Below, piece by piece: positions 36,311 to 45,555 of a stretch of 64,000 nucleotides of DNA (its first letter is position 1; each line of letters opens with the position of its first letter). Where the stretch lies: the NCBI RefSeq assembly GCF_001571405.1, contig NZ_BCNX01000007.1:186001-250000 (forward strand), written 5' to 3'. The position numbers and the translations under genes are program-made. Under the pieces are notes generated by a model. That model searched no databases. It was given only the letters and a program-made list of their open reading frames with translations, and was not told the DNA's origin. Source of the DNA: Methanoculleus thermophilus. Its GTDB lineage: Archaea; Halobacteriota; Methanomicrobia; Methanomicrobiales; Methanoculleaceae.

Positions 36311-36469
36311 GACTTCAATATCCCTCTTTTTCGCAAGGAATCTACGCTGCCCTCTCCGCGACCGCTGCCCGGCTACACCGGGAGAGCCCTGACGCTGTCG
36401 ATGGAGCGACGAGAAATGCGGACCGACTGCCCGGGGGCGATAACGCTTCAGAAAAGATTGGGTGCTGAT

Positions 36470-36868
36470 TTATTCAGCCGCCGCCTCGGGCTGGCTGAAG
36501 TATTCGGCCAGGGGCTTTGCACCGGTGTTTACAACCACGGCGTTAATCTGGACTAAGTCAGCGCTGATCTCGTTTCCGCGCACGGACTTCCGGCGGCGCT
36601 CCCCCTCCATGACGGGGTGGAACCCGATGCCCTCGGAGAGGAGAAGCTTTCTTCTTGCCGGCCCGGGGAGATCGCGGCGTACGGGAATGCCGGTCTTATC
36701 CGAGCCACCGGTAAGCCGGATCGTATAGCCTGCAAGACCAAAGATGCCCCCATCGATCTCGTCACCAATGCGCTTGCCGATGAGCGCTCCTGCGGCGGGA
36801 CCAGTCGCATCGATCTTATATGAACGCCCGGTCGCCGGGTCTGAGAGGATAATTTTAAAATCAACCAT
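36470..36868 (-). CDS. rps6e: 30S ribosomal protein S6e
   Basis: A 132-residue small-subunit protein. Family features are DFKIILSDPATGRSYKID, LIGKRIGDEIDG, YTIRLTGGSDKTGIPVRRD and ERRRKSVRGNEIS. Length matches archaeal S6e (about 125-135). It lies downstream of infB's end region on the opposite side of a 114-base spacer containing AT-rich ttctcaaattgtatagg (minus strand), a likely promoter. Confidence 0.96.
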   Translation of the reverse strand: MVDFKIILSDPATGRSYKIDATGPAAGALIGKRIGDEIDGGIFGLAGYTIRLTGGSDKTGIPVRRDLPGPARRKLLLSEGIGFHPVMEGERRRKSVRGNEISADLVQINAVVVNTGAKPLAEYFSQPEAAAE

Positions 36869-36982
36869 GTTGACGACTCCTTCGAAAGTACCTATACAAT
36901 TTGAGAATATGGTATTAAAAGACTACCTTTGCAGGGCTGAAAAAGATATCAGCCGGGAGATGCTGCATCTCCCCCGAGCTGC

Positions 36983-38764
36983 TCATTTCCCCCAGAAAGG
37001 ATCCTCACGGCGCTTGAGGGCCGTGAACTCCTCAAAGACCTCCCGTGTGCTCGGGTTTAACTGGTTGATCATCTCCCGCTCGATCACCTTGACATGCCGT
37101 TCAGGCACGTCCACATAGAGATCGTCGTCGACGTTGATCTGGCGGCCGACGGTCGGCCCCTCGATGGAGATGGCCACCTCCATGCCGGCCTCAGCCTCCA
37201 GGATTGACTCGTTCTTCGCCTGGATCTGCTTGAGGCGGCCGATATTTCTGCCATTCGAGAGGACGAGGTCGACACCGCTCTGGAGTTTTCCTCCAAGAAC
37301 CCGGACCCCGACCACCGCCGGGTTGCTCTGCCGGAAGACGCAGTTTGGAAGGATCCGGATCTTTGCAGGCATGACCAGTTTCTCGAACCGCTGCCGCTCG
37401 AGTTCCTGCTTCTTCTCCTCACGCCACTCGACGTAGTCGTCGATGAGCTGGTAGATGACCCCACCCTCAAATATGCTGACGTGAGACATTGACGCGTCCG
37501 CCAGCATATCGATTGCGTCCGGCAGAACCGGGGTGTTGAAGGCGATGATTGCACTATACAGCGGGTCCTTGATCGTCCCGGCCTCTATGACGTCGTGGCG
37601 GGTGACCGGCCCGACGGCGGCCCGCATAACCTGGATCTGGTGACCTTCGAGTTCTTTCGAGAGCGCTTCGAGAGCGCCGATGGTATCTGCCCGGATGATG
37701 ACCCCGATATCGGAGAGGTTCACCTGGATATCCTGGATCTCGTGCCGGACCTGCTCGACAACCTCGTCCCGGTTGCCCCCCCGGATGACCCGGAGAGGGG
37801 ACCCTGCGATGACCCCCTCGAGTTTCGGGGCGGCGACCTTGATGCCCGCAGCAGCCGTTATAGACTTGACCCGCTCGAACCGCTCCTCGATCAGGATCTC
37901 CTTCATCGGACGGGGCTGTAAGAGGGAGCGCACCTTGGTCTCGATGATCTGATCGTTCCCGGCCACAACGATCTCGTCCCCGACCTTGAGGGTCCCGTCG
38001 TAGAGGATCACATCAAGCGTCATCCCGAGCCCGCGCTCTTCCTTCACCTCAAGGACGGTGCCGGCGCCGGGGCCATCTGCGCTGACCCGGAGGCTCTCGG
38101 TCATGTAGCGCTGGGCAAGCCCGATCAGCACCATAAGAATATCGGGGACGCCTTCCCCTGTGAGTGCGCTTATCGGGACGATGCAGATGTTCCGTGCAAA
38201 GTCCGAGACCCGGTCGAACCGCTCGGAGTTGAACCCGAGCTCGGAGAGTTTGCCGACGAGCTCGTAGACCTTCGTCTCGAGCATCCCCTGGACGCGCTCA
38301 TTCTGCTGTGCGAATGTCTTTAAGAACGGCTGGCCCTCGTTGACACGCCAGCCGTGGATGCGGTCGATCTTGTTTGCCGCAATCACGAACGGCGTCCTGT
38401 AGTTGCGCAGGATCTGGAGCGCCTCGATCGTCTGGGGACGGAACCCCTCGTTGATATCCACCACGACGATTGCCATATCGGCGAGCGCCCCGCCGCGCGC
38501 ACGCAGTGTGGTGAAGGCATGGTGCCCGGGGGTATCGATAAAGAGCAGACCCGGGACGTTGACGTTGACCTTGCTTAAGGCCCCGCTCATACGGACGATC
38601 GCATCGATGGGGACGAGCGTGGCGCCGATGTGCTGCGTGATCGCGCCCGCCTCCGTTGAGACCACGGACGAACCCCGGATCCTGTCGAGAAGAGACGTCT
38701 TGCCGTGATCTACGTGACCCATCACGCAGACGATGGGGGTCCTGATCTTTGATTCTTTAGCCAT
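36983..38764 (-). CDS. infB: Translation initiation factor aIF5B/IF-2
   Basis: GTPase that promotes ribosomal subunit joining. The 593-residue protein has G1 GHVDHGKTSLLDRIRG (about 16-31), G2/G3 AITQHIGAT and FIDTPGHHAF, and G4 NKIDRIHGW, followed by domains II to IV ending in EREMINQLNPSTREVFEEF. It is the short archaeal form without the long eukaryotic or bacterial N-terminal extension. ATG 38764 has AGGTGA 5 bases upstream; the longer GTG at 38773 overlaps that SD. No intein is present. Confidence 0.96.
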   Translation of the reverse strand: MAKESKIRTPIVCVMGHVDHGKTSLLDRIRGSSVVSTEAGAITQHIGATLVPIDAIVRMSGALSKVNVNVPGLLFIDTPGHHAFTTLRARGGALADMAIVVVDINEGFRPQTIEALQILRNYRTPFVIAANKIDRIHGWRVNEGQPFLKTFAQQNERVQGMLETKVYELVGKLSELGFNSERFDRVSDFARNICIVPISALTGEGVPDILMVLIGLAQRYMTESLRVSADGPGAGTVLEVKEERGLGMTLDVILYDGTLKVGDEIVVAGNDQIIETKVRSLLQPRPMKEILIEERFERVKSITAAAGIKVAAPKLEGVIAGSPLRVIRGGNRDEVVEQVRHEIQDIQVNLSDIGVIIRADTIGALEALSKELEGHQIQVMRAAVGPVTRHDVIEAGTIKDPLYSAIIAFNTPVLPDAIDMLADASMSHVSIFEGGVIYQLIDDYVEWREEKKQELERQRFEKLVMPAKIRILPNCVFRQSNPAVVGVRVLGGKLQSGVDLVLSNGRNIGRLKQIQAKNESILEAEAGMEVAISIEGPTVGRQINVDDDLYVDVPERHVKVIEREMINQLNPSTREVFEEFTALKRREDPFWGK

Positions 38765-39119
38765 GAGTATCACCTTCCGGTATATAGAGAATGGACGATT
38801 GAACCCAAAAAATCTGGAACATTGACCGCTTTTCTCAAATCACACCATAAATCGGGCGATTTCCCTACCCCCGGGGCGCCTTTTGCGCCCGGAACACCGG
38901 TACGTTATAGAGCATGGAGTCTATTAATGATTCTCCCCGCAGCCAGTCCATACTTTTAGGAAAAATCACCCCGCATGTCGGCTATAACGGTGGTTAGAAG
39001 GGCGTGTCGTGGCCAGGATGCCCCTCAGATCGTGAGACTGCCGGCGATCCCGATAGGGACGCACGTGTGATGAAGAGATACCTTAATCAAATCCTACTAC
39101 CAACTATAATGAGCACCTT
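38765..39119. other. Intergenic region between infB and tRNA-His
   Basis: No gene is supported in these 355 bases. It contains the infB promoter and leader, a GGGCGC-ctttt-GCGCCC hairpin at 38874-38890, and the AT-rich promoter region of tRNA-His (accttaatcaaat near 39079-39091). Confidence 0.5.
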
Positions 39120-39192
39120 GCCAGGGTGGGGTAGTTGGTTATCCTAAGGGACTGTGGATCCCTCGACCCGGGTTCGAATCTCGGCCCTGGCC
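39120..39192 (+). tRNA. tRNA-His (anticodon GTG)
   Basis: Cloverleaf: acceptor GCCAGGG/CCCTGGC, D-arm GGGT/ATCC, anticodon stem AGGGA/TCCCT with loop CTGTGGA giving anticodon GTG, T-arm CCGGG with TTCGAAT, discriminator C73. The base before G1 (39119) is T, so the extra G-1 required by histidyl-tRNA synthetase is not encoded. CCA is not encoded. A T-run (tacttttt, 39193 on) follows as a terminator. Confidence 0.93.
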
Positions 39193-39338
39193 TACTTTTT
39201 AGCTGAAATTCTCGCTCAGGTTCTTTCCGATCTCATTCTCTCCTCGCAAAGACACATTCACCATCAGCCCTGCGGGCGTTCAACGAGACCTGCCCATACC
39301 GTAGAGAGATGGAGAGTCCCTGGAGAGCGCGGGGCAGT

Positions 39339-39761
39339 TCATGCAATCCTCATCCCTGCTGCCTCAAGCCGGGGAGTCTGGTCGTAAATTTCCTCGACCG
39401 TGAGGACGACCGCCGCCATCTCTTCGGTTCGAGCCGCGAACTCCGCACTGTGCCCGGCCCAGACGCTCTTGTCAAGCGATGCCGCCACTTCGTCATGCCT
39501 GTGGATCGCCACCCGCCCCTTCACCTTGTACGCCGTAAACGGCGGGTTCCAATCCCAGACACAGAGCGACGCAACAGGATGCCGCATGAGGTTCTCGTAG
39601 GTCTGCATGAAGTAGAGTTCGCCCCAGACGATGGTCTCGGGATCCCGGACCGTGACCGACTTCGCTGCAACATTGGGCATTCCATCGGCTCCAGTGGTCG
39701 CGACGGGGACTGAGTGCCAGTCCCGGAGGAGCGCAACGAGGGTATCGGGCATTGCCACCAT
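39339..39761 (-). CDS. Pyridoxamine 5'-phosphate oxidase-like flavin-binding protein
   Basis: A 140-residue split-barrel protein of the PNPOx-like family. It opens MPDTLVALLRDWHSVPVATTG (after a possible MVA start), with ADGMPNVAAKSVTV and VASLCVWDWNP typical of the FMN- or F420-binding barrel. Such small proteins are usually FMN flavoproteins or F420-dependent reductases of unknown substrate. The start could be ATG 39761 or ATG 39752. Confidence 0.85.
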   Translation of the reverse strand: MVAMPDTLVALLRDWHSVPVATTGADGMPNVAAKSVTVRDPETIVWGELYFMQTYENLMRHPVASLCVWDWNPPFTAYKVKGRVAIHRHDEVAASLDKSVWAGHSAEFAARTEEMAAVVLTVEEIYDQTPRLEAAGMRIA

Positions 39762-40077
39762 GGATCATCACACCGGAGAGGACTGCACCGCAACCATGTT
39801 AGGTATCATGAACAGTCTCGGGGCTGTCTCCCGCGCACGCTCATAGATGTTTTGGTGCAGCAGATCGCGAGCGTTCCAGGGAAGGCATTCGTTTGGTCCT
39901 TGGGCGGCGGCGGGAGACCTGCGGCGTATCCCTCGCACACGGCTACCTGCAGAACGCAAACTGGATGTCAGGCCAAGTTCATCGAGGGTTTCCGGCGCAA
40001 AGTCCGCCCGCGGAACGAGGCGCAAACGCCAATCGATAACGCTACGCATAACAACCCCGGGCACCATACCGCACAGC
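39762..40077. other. Intergenic region upstream of the serpin gene
   Basis: No gene is supported. A frame on the plus strand continuous with the serpin gene is open from 39847, but its translation is arginine-rich and lacks a signal peptide; the lipoprotein signal at 40078 marks the true start. Confidence 0.45.
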
Positions 40078-41391
40078 ATGAATAGAAGGGTTAGCGGCCT
40101 GCTGCTCCTTGCAGGCCTCATCGTGATCGGCTGCATCGCCGCCGGATGCATCGATGCGCCGCAGACAACAACCACGCAGCCAACCCCACTTGCCGGGGAG
40201 AATGAATCCATGAATAACCAGACAGCAGCCAGCGCCGCCGGCAGCATCTCGGCGGGGAACAACCGGTTCGCGGTCGACCTCTACCGACACCTCGCGAGCG
40301 ACCCGGGATCCGCGGACAAAAACATCTTCTTCTCGCCCTACAGCATCTCATCAGCCCTCGCGATCACCTATGAGGGCGCCCGGGGCACGACCGCCGACGA
40401 GATCGAATCGGCCCTCCACCTGCCGGAGAACGAGACCCTCCGGAGAACCGGGTTTGCCGGGCTTGATGCCACCCTGAATGCCGGAGATGAGAATTACACG
40501 CTTCGCACCGCAAACGCCCTCTGGGCCGAGGAGACCTACCCATTCCTCCCAGAGTACGTCGATACGGCCGCGCGATGGTACGGAGCGAACGTCACGAACC
40601 TCGACTTCATCAAGAACGCCGATGCGTCGCGCGAGACCATCAACCGTTGGGTGGAGGAGAAGACCGAGAATAAGATCCGCGACCTCCTTCCCGCCGGCTC
40701 GATCGACTCCATGACCCGGCTCGTGATCACAAACGCCATCTACTTCAAGGGCACCTGGGTCCGGCAGTTCGATCCCGCCGAGACGACGGAAGAAGAGTTC
40801 CAGGTTGCTCCGGGGGAGACCGTCCGGGTCCCGATGATGCGCCAGACCGACGAGGATGCAATCTTTGGGTACGCAGAGACCGAGAGTCTCCAGGTGCTCA
40901 GGATGCCGTATGCGCACGGAAACGGAACCGAGCTCTCGATGCTCGTTCTCCTCCCGAAGGACGACAATCTGACGGCGGCGGAAGAGGCCCTCGACGCCGA
41001 GACGCTCGGAAAGATCAGAGAATCACTGATCGAGCAGCGTGTCAGGGTCGTCTTCCCGAAGTTCACGCTTGAGACGACCTACAGCCTCCCGCCGGCGCTC
41101 GCGGCGATGGGGATGCCGACGGCGTTCACCGACGCAGCCAACTTCTCGGGGATGGACGGGACGGAAGAACTCTTCATCAGCGAGGTTGTCCATAAGGCCT
41201 TCGTCGACGTGAACGAGGAGGGGACCGAGGCCGCGGCGGCGACCGGCGTCGTCGTGAACCTGGCAAGCGCACCCATGGAAGACCGGACGCCCGTCTTCCG
41301 GGCGGACCACCCATTCGTCTTCCTCATCGTCGAGGAGGACTCCGGCGCGATCCTCTTTGCAGGGCGGATTGTAAACCCGGCAGGATCGTGA
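40078..41391 (+). CDS. Serpin-family protease inhibitor, lipoprotein
   Basis: A 437-residue serpin. MNRRVSGLLLLAGLIVIGC and IAAGC (Cys 24) form a lipoprotein signal, then a threonine-rich linker. The serpin fold starts NRFAVDLYRHLA and FFSPYSISSALAITYEGARG. The reactive-centre hinge NEEGTEAAAATGVVV has the small residues needed for loop insertion, so it should be inhibitory; counting from the hinge puts P1-P1' at about Ala-Ser (NLASAP), which suggests an elastase- or subtilisin-like target. The FRADHPFVFLI signature completes the fold. It would act outside the membrane, perhaps against secreted proteases. Confidence 0.93.
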   Translation: MNRRVSGLLLLAGLIVIGCIAAGCIDAPQTTTTQPTPLAGENESMNNQTAASAAGSISAGNNRFAVDLYRHLASDPGSADKNIFFSPYSISSALAITYEGARGTTADEIESALHLPENETLRRTGFAGLDATLNAGDENYTLRTANALWAEETYPFLPEYVDTAARWYGANVTNLDFIKNADASRETINRWVEEKTENKIRDLLPAGSIDSMTRLVITNAIYFKGTWVRQFDPAETTEEEFQVAPGETVRVPMMRQTDEDAIFGYAETESLQVLRMPYAHGNGTELSMLVLLPKDDNLTAAEEALDAETLGKIRESLIEQRVRVVFPKFTLETTYSLPPALAAMGMPTAFTDAANFSGMDGTEELFISEVVHKAFVDVNEEGTEAAAATGVVVNLASAPMEDRTPVFRADHPFVFLIVEEDSGAILFAGRIVNPAGS

Positions 41392-41450
41392 GGAGGAGGG
41401 CGACCGGCCCATCCTCTCTCCTCTTTGCAGCAACTGATTGTCGGTGACCC

Positions 41451-42203
41451 TTACGTCCCGGTGAGCCGCTCGACGATCGTCTTTTGCAGGTAACTGATGA
41501 TCGGCATATCCGACCCGATCACCGCGTGCCGCCCGGACCCCCCGGTGGCGATGATGAAGAAGTCCCGGCCGTCGACCAGGATCGTACACTCATCCTTCCT
41601 CAGATCGACCTCTGGCTCGTTCACGGGTCGCGACTCAAGAAGTTCAAGCACGGCTCCCCTGGCCTCGTAGATCGGAAGCCTGATCTCGGCATACTCGTCC
41701 TTCTTTCGCACGACCACGTAGAGATCGATCTTGCGTTCGAGGGGTTTGATGTCCGCATAGTGCTTCCGGAGGAACTCCGGGTCATAGCAGAGGATGACCA
41801 TGCTCTTTTTCACCCGGCGGAAAAGCGAGGCAACATGGTTCTCGATTGCCCAGTCGCTTCTGAGGATGAAGAACGAGTTGGGAGGAAGACGCAGCTTGAC
41901 CGAGAGACTCTTCAACGCCTCGCGGGTCTCGTCGAGGGCGCGGATGTAGTCCTCTTTGAGCCGATCAAAGACCTGGTCGATATCGAGCACGTAGTAGGAG
42001 GTGGGAGATCCCTCCTCGACCGCGATGAATCCCCGGCGGGCCAGATCGTTTAGGATCTCGTAGATCCGTCCCCGGGGAACCCCGCTTAATTCATGGATGT
42101 CCCGCGCGGTCGCTTTCTGCAAGCCGACAAGCGTCGAATAGACACTTGCCTCGTACTCGTTCATCCCGAGAGCCCGGAGCCCAAGGACTATCTCATCAGT
42201 CAT
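41451..42203 (-). CDS. TrmB-family transcriptional regulator (second copy)
   Basis: A 250-residue regulator with an N-terminal winged helix (LRALGMNEYEASVYSTLV, then ATARDIHELSGVPRGRIYEI) and a C-terminal TrmB effector domain with RSDWAIENHVASLF. It is related in layout to the TrmB at 18.3-19.1 kb. ATG 42203 is chosen since the longer frame has no domain content and runs through AT-rich DNA. TTTGTTGCAAC lies just upstream on the coding strand (near 42220). It faces the serpin gene; targets are unknown. Confidence 0.88.
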   Translation of the reverse strand: MTDEIVLGLRALGMNEYEASVYSTLVGLQKATARDIHELSGVPRGRIYEILNDLARRGFIAVEEGSPTSYYVLDIDQVFDRLKEDYIRALDETREALKSLSVKLRLPPNSFFILRSDWAIENHVASLFRRVKKSMVILCYDPEFLRKHYADIKPLERKIDLYVVVRKKDEYAEIRLPIYEARGAVLELLESRPVNEPEVDLRKDECTILVDGRDFFIIATGGSGRHAVIGSDMPIISYLQKTIVERLTGT

Positions 42204-42775
42204 TGCACCTCTATTAGGTTGCAACAAACTTATGGGTTCCGATGAAAAACTGATATCTGCGAGAGAGCGACGAACTCTCCGCGCACGAAGCGTATCTCCA
42301 CAGCGGCCGCCTACCAAAGGCAGAGCATGGGCCATGAACAAACCCCACGTGAAACCGCTGGAATACCAGATCCGGCATATCCATCTCCGAGAATGGCTGC
42401 TCTGGAGAATGAATGAGAGCAGCATGCAGAGCGATACCACCTGAACCAGTAGAGTGCCCAATTCCGAAATCGGACCATCGGGATGTAAATGCATCCCGGG
42501 GCACCAGCGGCAGGCTCAAAGCGTGGATGGGCCGCCGCTCAAATTGCTGCTTCTCCCGGGATGCATCGACGGCAGCTAAGCATCATTTCCGCATCAAACA
42601 TATTGGAAATTAATTTGATGGGAGCGAGGTCGTTTTAAAGGCCCAGAGCCGCGCAACAACTCGCTGCCGGGCTCGATACTTCAAAACCAGTCCTGATTGT
42701 GGTTGCAGTAAGTTCATATTCAGTCTTTAGAAAATACTAACTCCAGCATATGAGTCATTTATAAAGAGGAGAGAC
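42204..42775. other. Intergenic region with nested inverted repeats
   Basis: No protein gene is convincing. A 12-bp perfect inverted repeat (42489-42500 and 42555-42566, ATGCATCCCGGG type) encloses a second pair AGCGGC/GCCGCT, a layout that could fold as a multi-helix RNA. Near 42757-42766 the sequence catttataaagagg is a strong TATA candidate for the rightward gene pair. Confidence 0.45.
42489..42566. repeat. Imperfectly nested inverted repeat, possible structured RNA or cruciform
   Basis: Outer arms 42489-42500 and 42555-42566 are exact reverse complements (12 bp). Inside, AGCGGC near 42505 pairs with GCCGCT near 42533. It is located in a 650-base region without genes. Confidence 0.5.
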
Positions 42776-42856
42776 GTGAACTGCGCAATTGCCTGTAATA
42801 TTGGTTCTCAACGGTCCTCCGGTAGGCCGCCATCTCGAGGGCCGGACCACCAGAAC

Positions 42857-43198
42857 ATGTTCTACAAGGAATTTCTTCCGGATAATACAAGCCAAGTATG
42901 GATCGAGGTCGGATTTCTCCCCCCGATAGAGTATCAGCGGGCCGTTGCCCTGCTCCACCGTCTCGCCATGAACGGAGAAGCGGGAGCGTCACTGATCGCG
43001 TCCATTCTCATCGCAGCAACGGCGGGGTCCGGCAGAACAACCTGTAGTTACCGGATCCTCGATTCTGCTCGCCTTCGACGCACCGCTCGGGAGTACGGGA
43101 TCGACCCTGCCGGCAGGACCGACATAGAACTCGCGCGTGCCGTGACACGTGCAATCATCGCCGAGTACGGTGACGGGACAGCGGAGGAAGACGCATGA
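42857..43198 (+). CDS. Small protein coupled to the RND exporter, unknown function
   Basis: A 113-residue protein from ATG 42857 (the frame is open from GTG 42776, which has a GAGGAG SD but lies too close to the TATA candidate at 42757). It reads MFYKEFLPDNTSQVWIEVGF, then an alanine-rich helical region, and ends with ARLRRTAREYGIDPAGRTDI. That last stretch resembles the helical-bundle segment of Ni-dependent CO dehydrogenase (LKAVAEELGI-type motif), but no cluster cysteines are present, so this is only a weak similarity. Its stop overlaps the RND exporter start (ATGA). Confidence 0.6.
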   Translation: MFYKEFLPDNTSQVWIEVGFLPPIEYQRAVALLHRLAMNGEAGASLIASILIAATAGSGRTTCSYRILDSARLRRTAREYGIDPAGRTDIELARAVTRAIIAEYGDGTAEEDA

Positions 43199-45456
43199 AG
43201 AACCCCTACGAGTGGCTTGCCGCCGCCATCAACAACCGCACCTGGGCTGTCGCCGGAGTCGCCGTGGCTGTTTTCATCCTGGCACTCCTTGGACTCTCAA
43301 TGGTGACGATGCAGACCGGCGACGACACATATATAGATAAAAACACCCCCCGGGGGGCGCTCCTCGCCCACTATAAGGAGACCTACGGCTCAGACGCAAT
43401 CATGATCATCTACGAGGCCGACAGCGTCCGGAGCCCGGATGTCCTGACGTATATCGATAACCTCCAGGAGGATCTCCGCAACGAACGCTACGTCGATACC
43501 GTCTCCGGCGTCGTCGACCTCGTAAAGCAGGCGAACGGCGGCACCCTGCCGTCGTCAACGGCGGAGATCAACGCGATCATCGAGATGGCTCCGTCAGAGA
43601 CGGTGGAGAAGATGCTGCCTTCGGATATGATGACGATCAGCGTCATCGCCCTTGAGCCGGGCGTCTCCACGCAGGTCCAGGGGCAGGTCATCGAAAATAT
43701 CAAGACCATCGTCAGTATCTCTGATCCCCCGCCAGGCGTCTCGGTCACGGTCTCGGGGACCCCCGCGTTCTCAAAGGAGATGGGTGAAGCTATAGGATCC
43801 GAGACAGGTATGCTGATCCTCGTGGCCATGATCCTGATGGTCCTCGCGGTGATGCTTCTCTTCTCGCATGTCCGCTATCCCCTTCTCCCCGTCGGGGTCG
43901 TGGCCGTCGGGCTCATCATGACCTTCGGGTTCATGGGTCTCTTCGGTATTCCTCTCAGCATGGTGGTTGTCGGGGCATTCCCGGTGCTGATCGGGATCGG
44001 TATCGACTACGCGATCCAGCTCCATGCGCGATTCGACGAGGAGATCCAGCGCGGTACGATCCCGGAAGCCGTATGGGCCACCGTCACGAATATGGGGCCG
44101 TCGATCCTGATCGCCATGTCGGCGACGGCGCTCGGGTTCATTGCGATGTTCTTTGCCCCGGTGCCGATGGTGGCCGATTTTGGAACGGTCTGTACCATCG
44201 GGGTCGTCTCGTGCTACATCGCAGCGCTCATCATCGTCCCCGTCTTTGCGATCATCACCCGCTACCGGCCAAAGAATGAGAAGGCACCCACCGCTACTTC
44301 CGCCCCGGCATCCGGTGAATCTTTCATGAAGCGGTATGACCGCCTCCTCGGCCGAATTGCCTATACGGTCGCAAAACACCCGATCCCCGTCATCATGCTC
44401 TTTGCGGTGGTCGCAGCAGGGGGCTTCTACCTCGACGAGAAGGTTCCCGTCAGCGCGGATGAAAAGACCTTCGTTCCCGACGATATGCCCGCCCTCCGAT
44501 CTCTAGAAAAGATCACCCGGGTCATGGGCTCGACGAGCACCATCCCAATCGTCGTGACCGCAGACGACGTCCTCTCCCCGGAGACGCTTGCTTGGATCGA
44601 TCAGTTTGGCGTCTACGAGCAGGAGCATAACGACAAGATCACCGGGGTAACGAGTATCGCAACCCTGATCCGGCAGTACAACAACGGCGTGCTCCCCTCG
44701 ACCGAGAGAGAGGTCGACGACGTCATCGCCCGGATCCCGGAGAACACGCTCGCCCGTTACCTCAACGGGAACATGGAGACGGTGCTCGAGTTCTCGACCG
44801 TCCAGATGGAGATGAGCGTCGCCCGAGACCTTGTAGGGAGGATACAGGACGACGTCGCATGGAACAACCCGCCCGCCGGTGTGACGGCAAAGATCACCGG
44901 CAGCATGGAGATGTTTGCCGCCGTCATGGACGATATCGAGGAGTCGAAGACCTACATGACCGTGCTCGGATTCGCCTTCATCCTCGGGTTCCTGATCCTG
45001 GTCTATCGGAAGTTCAGCGCCATCTCACCGGTCATCCCGATCGTCTTCATCGTGGGGTGGAACGGTGCGATCATGTATCTCCTCGGCCTGGACTATACGC
45101 CGCTCACTGCCGTCCTCGGGTCGATGACGATCGGCGTCGCCTCGGAGTACACCATCCTGATCATGGAGCGGTGCGAGGAGGAACTCGCCCGGGGCGCGGA
45201 GTTCCTTGACGCCGTCCAGATCGCCGTGCAGAAGATCGGGACGGCCATCACGGCATCCGGGATGACAACGGTCTTCGGGTTCTCGGCACTCACCATCTCG
45301 ACGTTCAATATCATCTCAAACTTCGGAATTGTAACGGTCATCACTGTCGGATTCTCGCTCATGGGCGCGATCGTCGTGATGCCGGCGATACTCTCACTGA
45401 TGTACCGCTTCAGCGGCCGCTCCCACATCCCGGTCAACGCCGGGATCGCGGAGTGA
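43195..45456 (+). CDS. RND-superfamily exporter (MMPL/HAE3 type)
   Basis: A 753-residue membrane transporter with two copies of the RND unit. Each half has one N-terminal helix, a large extracytoplasmic loop and a block of five helices (about 200-355 and 565-735). Signature motifs are IGIGIDYAIQLHARFDEE in the first half and TIGVASEYTILIMERCEEE in the second, containing the acidic proton-relay residues. Archaeal HAE3 members probably move lipids or hydrophobic compounds. It overlaps the upstream 113-residue gene by 4 bases. Confidence 0.92.
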   Translation: MKNPYEWLAAAINNRTWAVAGVAVAVFILALLGLSMVTMQTGDDTYIDKNTPRGALLAHYKETYGSDAIMIIYEADSVRSPDVLTYIDNLQEDLRNERYVDTVSGVVDLVKQANGGTLPSSTAEINAIIEMAPSETVEKMLPSDMMTISVIALEPGVSTQVQGQVIENIKTIVSISDPPPGVSVTVSGTPAFSKEMGEAIGSETGMLILVAMILMVLAVMLLFSHVRYPLLPVGVVAVGLIMTFGFMGLFGIPLSMVVVGAFPVLIGIGIDYAIQLHARFDEEIQRGTIPEAVWATVTNMGPSILIAMSATALGFIAMFFAPVPMVADFGTVCTIGVVSCYIAALIIVPVFAIITRYRPKNEKAPTATSAPASGESFMKRYDRLLGRIAYTVAKHPIPVIMLFAVVAAGGFYLDEKVPVSADEKTFVPDDMPALRSLEKITRVMGSTSTIPIVVTADDVLSPETLAWIDQFGVYEQEHNDKITGVTSIATLIRQYNNGVLPSTEREVDDVIARIPENTLARYLNGNMETVLEFSTVQMEMSVARDLVGRIQDDVAWNNPPAGVTAKITGSMEMFAAVMDDIEESKTYMTVLGFAFILGFLILVYRKFSAISPVIPIVFIVGWNGAIMYLLGLDYTPLTAVLGSMTIGVASEYTILIMERCEEELARGAEFLDAVQIAVQKIGTAITASGMTTVFGFSALTISTFNIISNFGIVTVITVGFSLMGAIVVMPAILSLMYRFSGRSHIPVNAGIAE

Positions 45457-45555
45457 CCGCCCCATCAACACCAAACCGGGCAATGAGGTCTCTGTGAGCC
45501 GGGGATACGGCAATTATATATAGTACCTCCCATATCCCTCCTCCGGTGATATACC

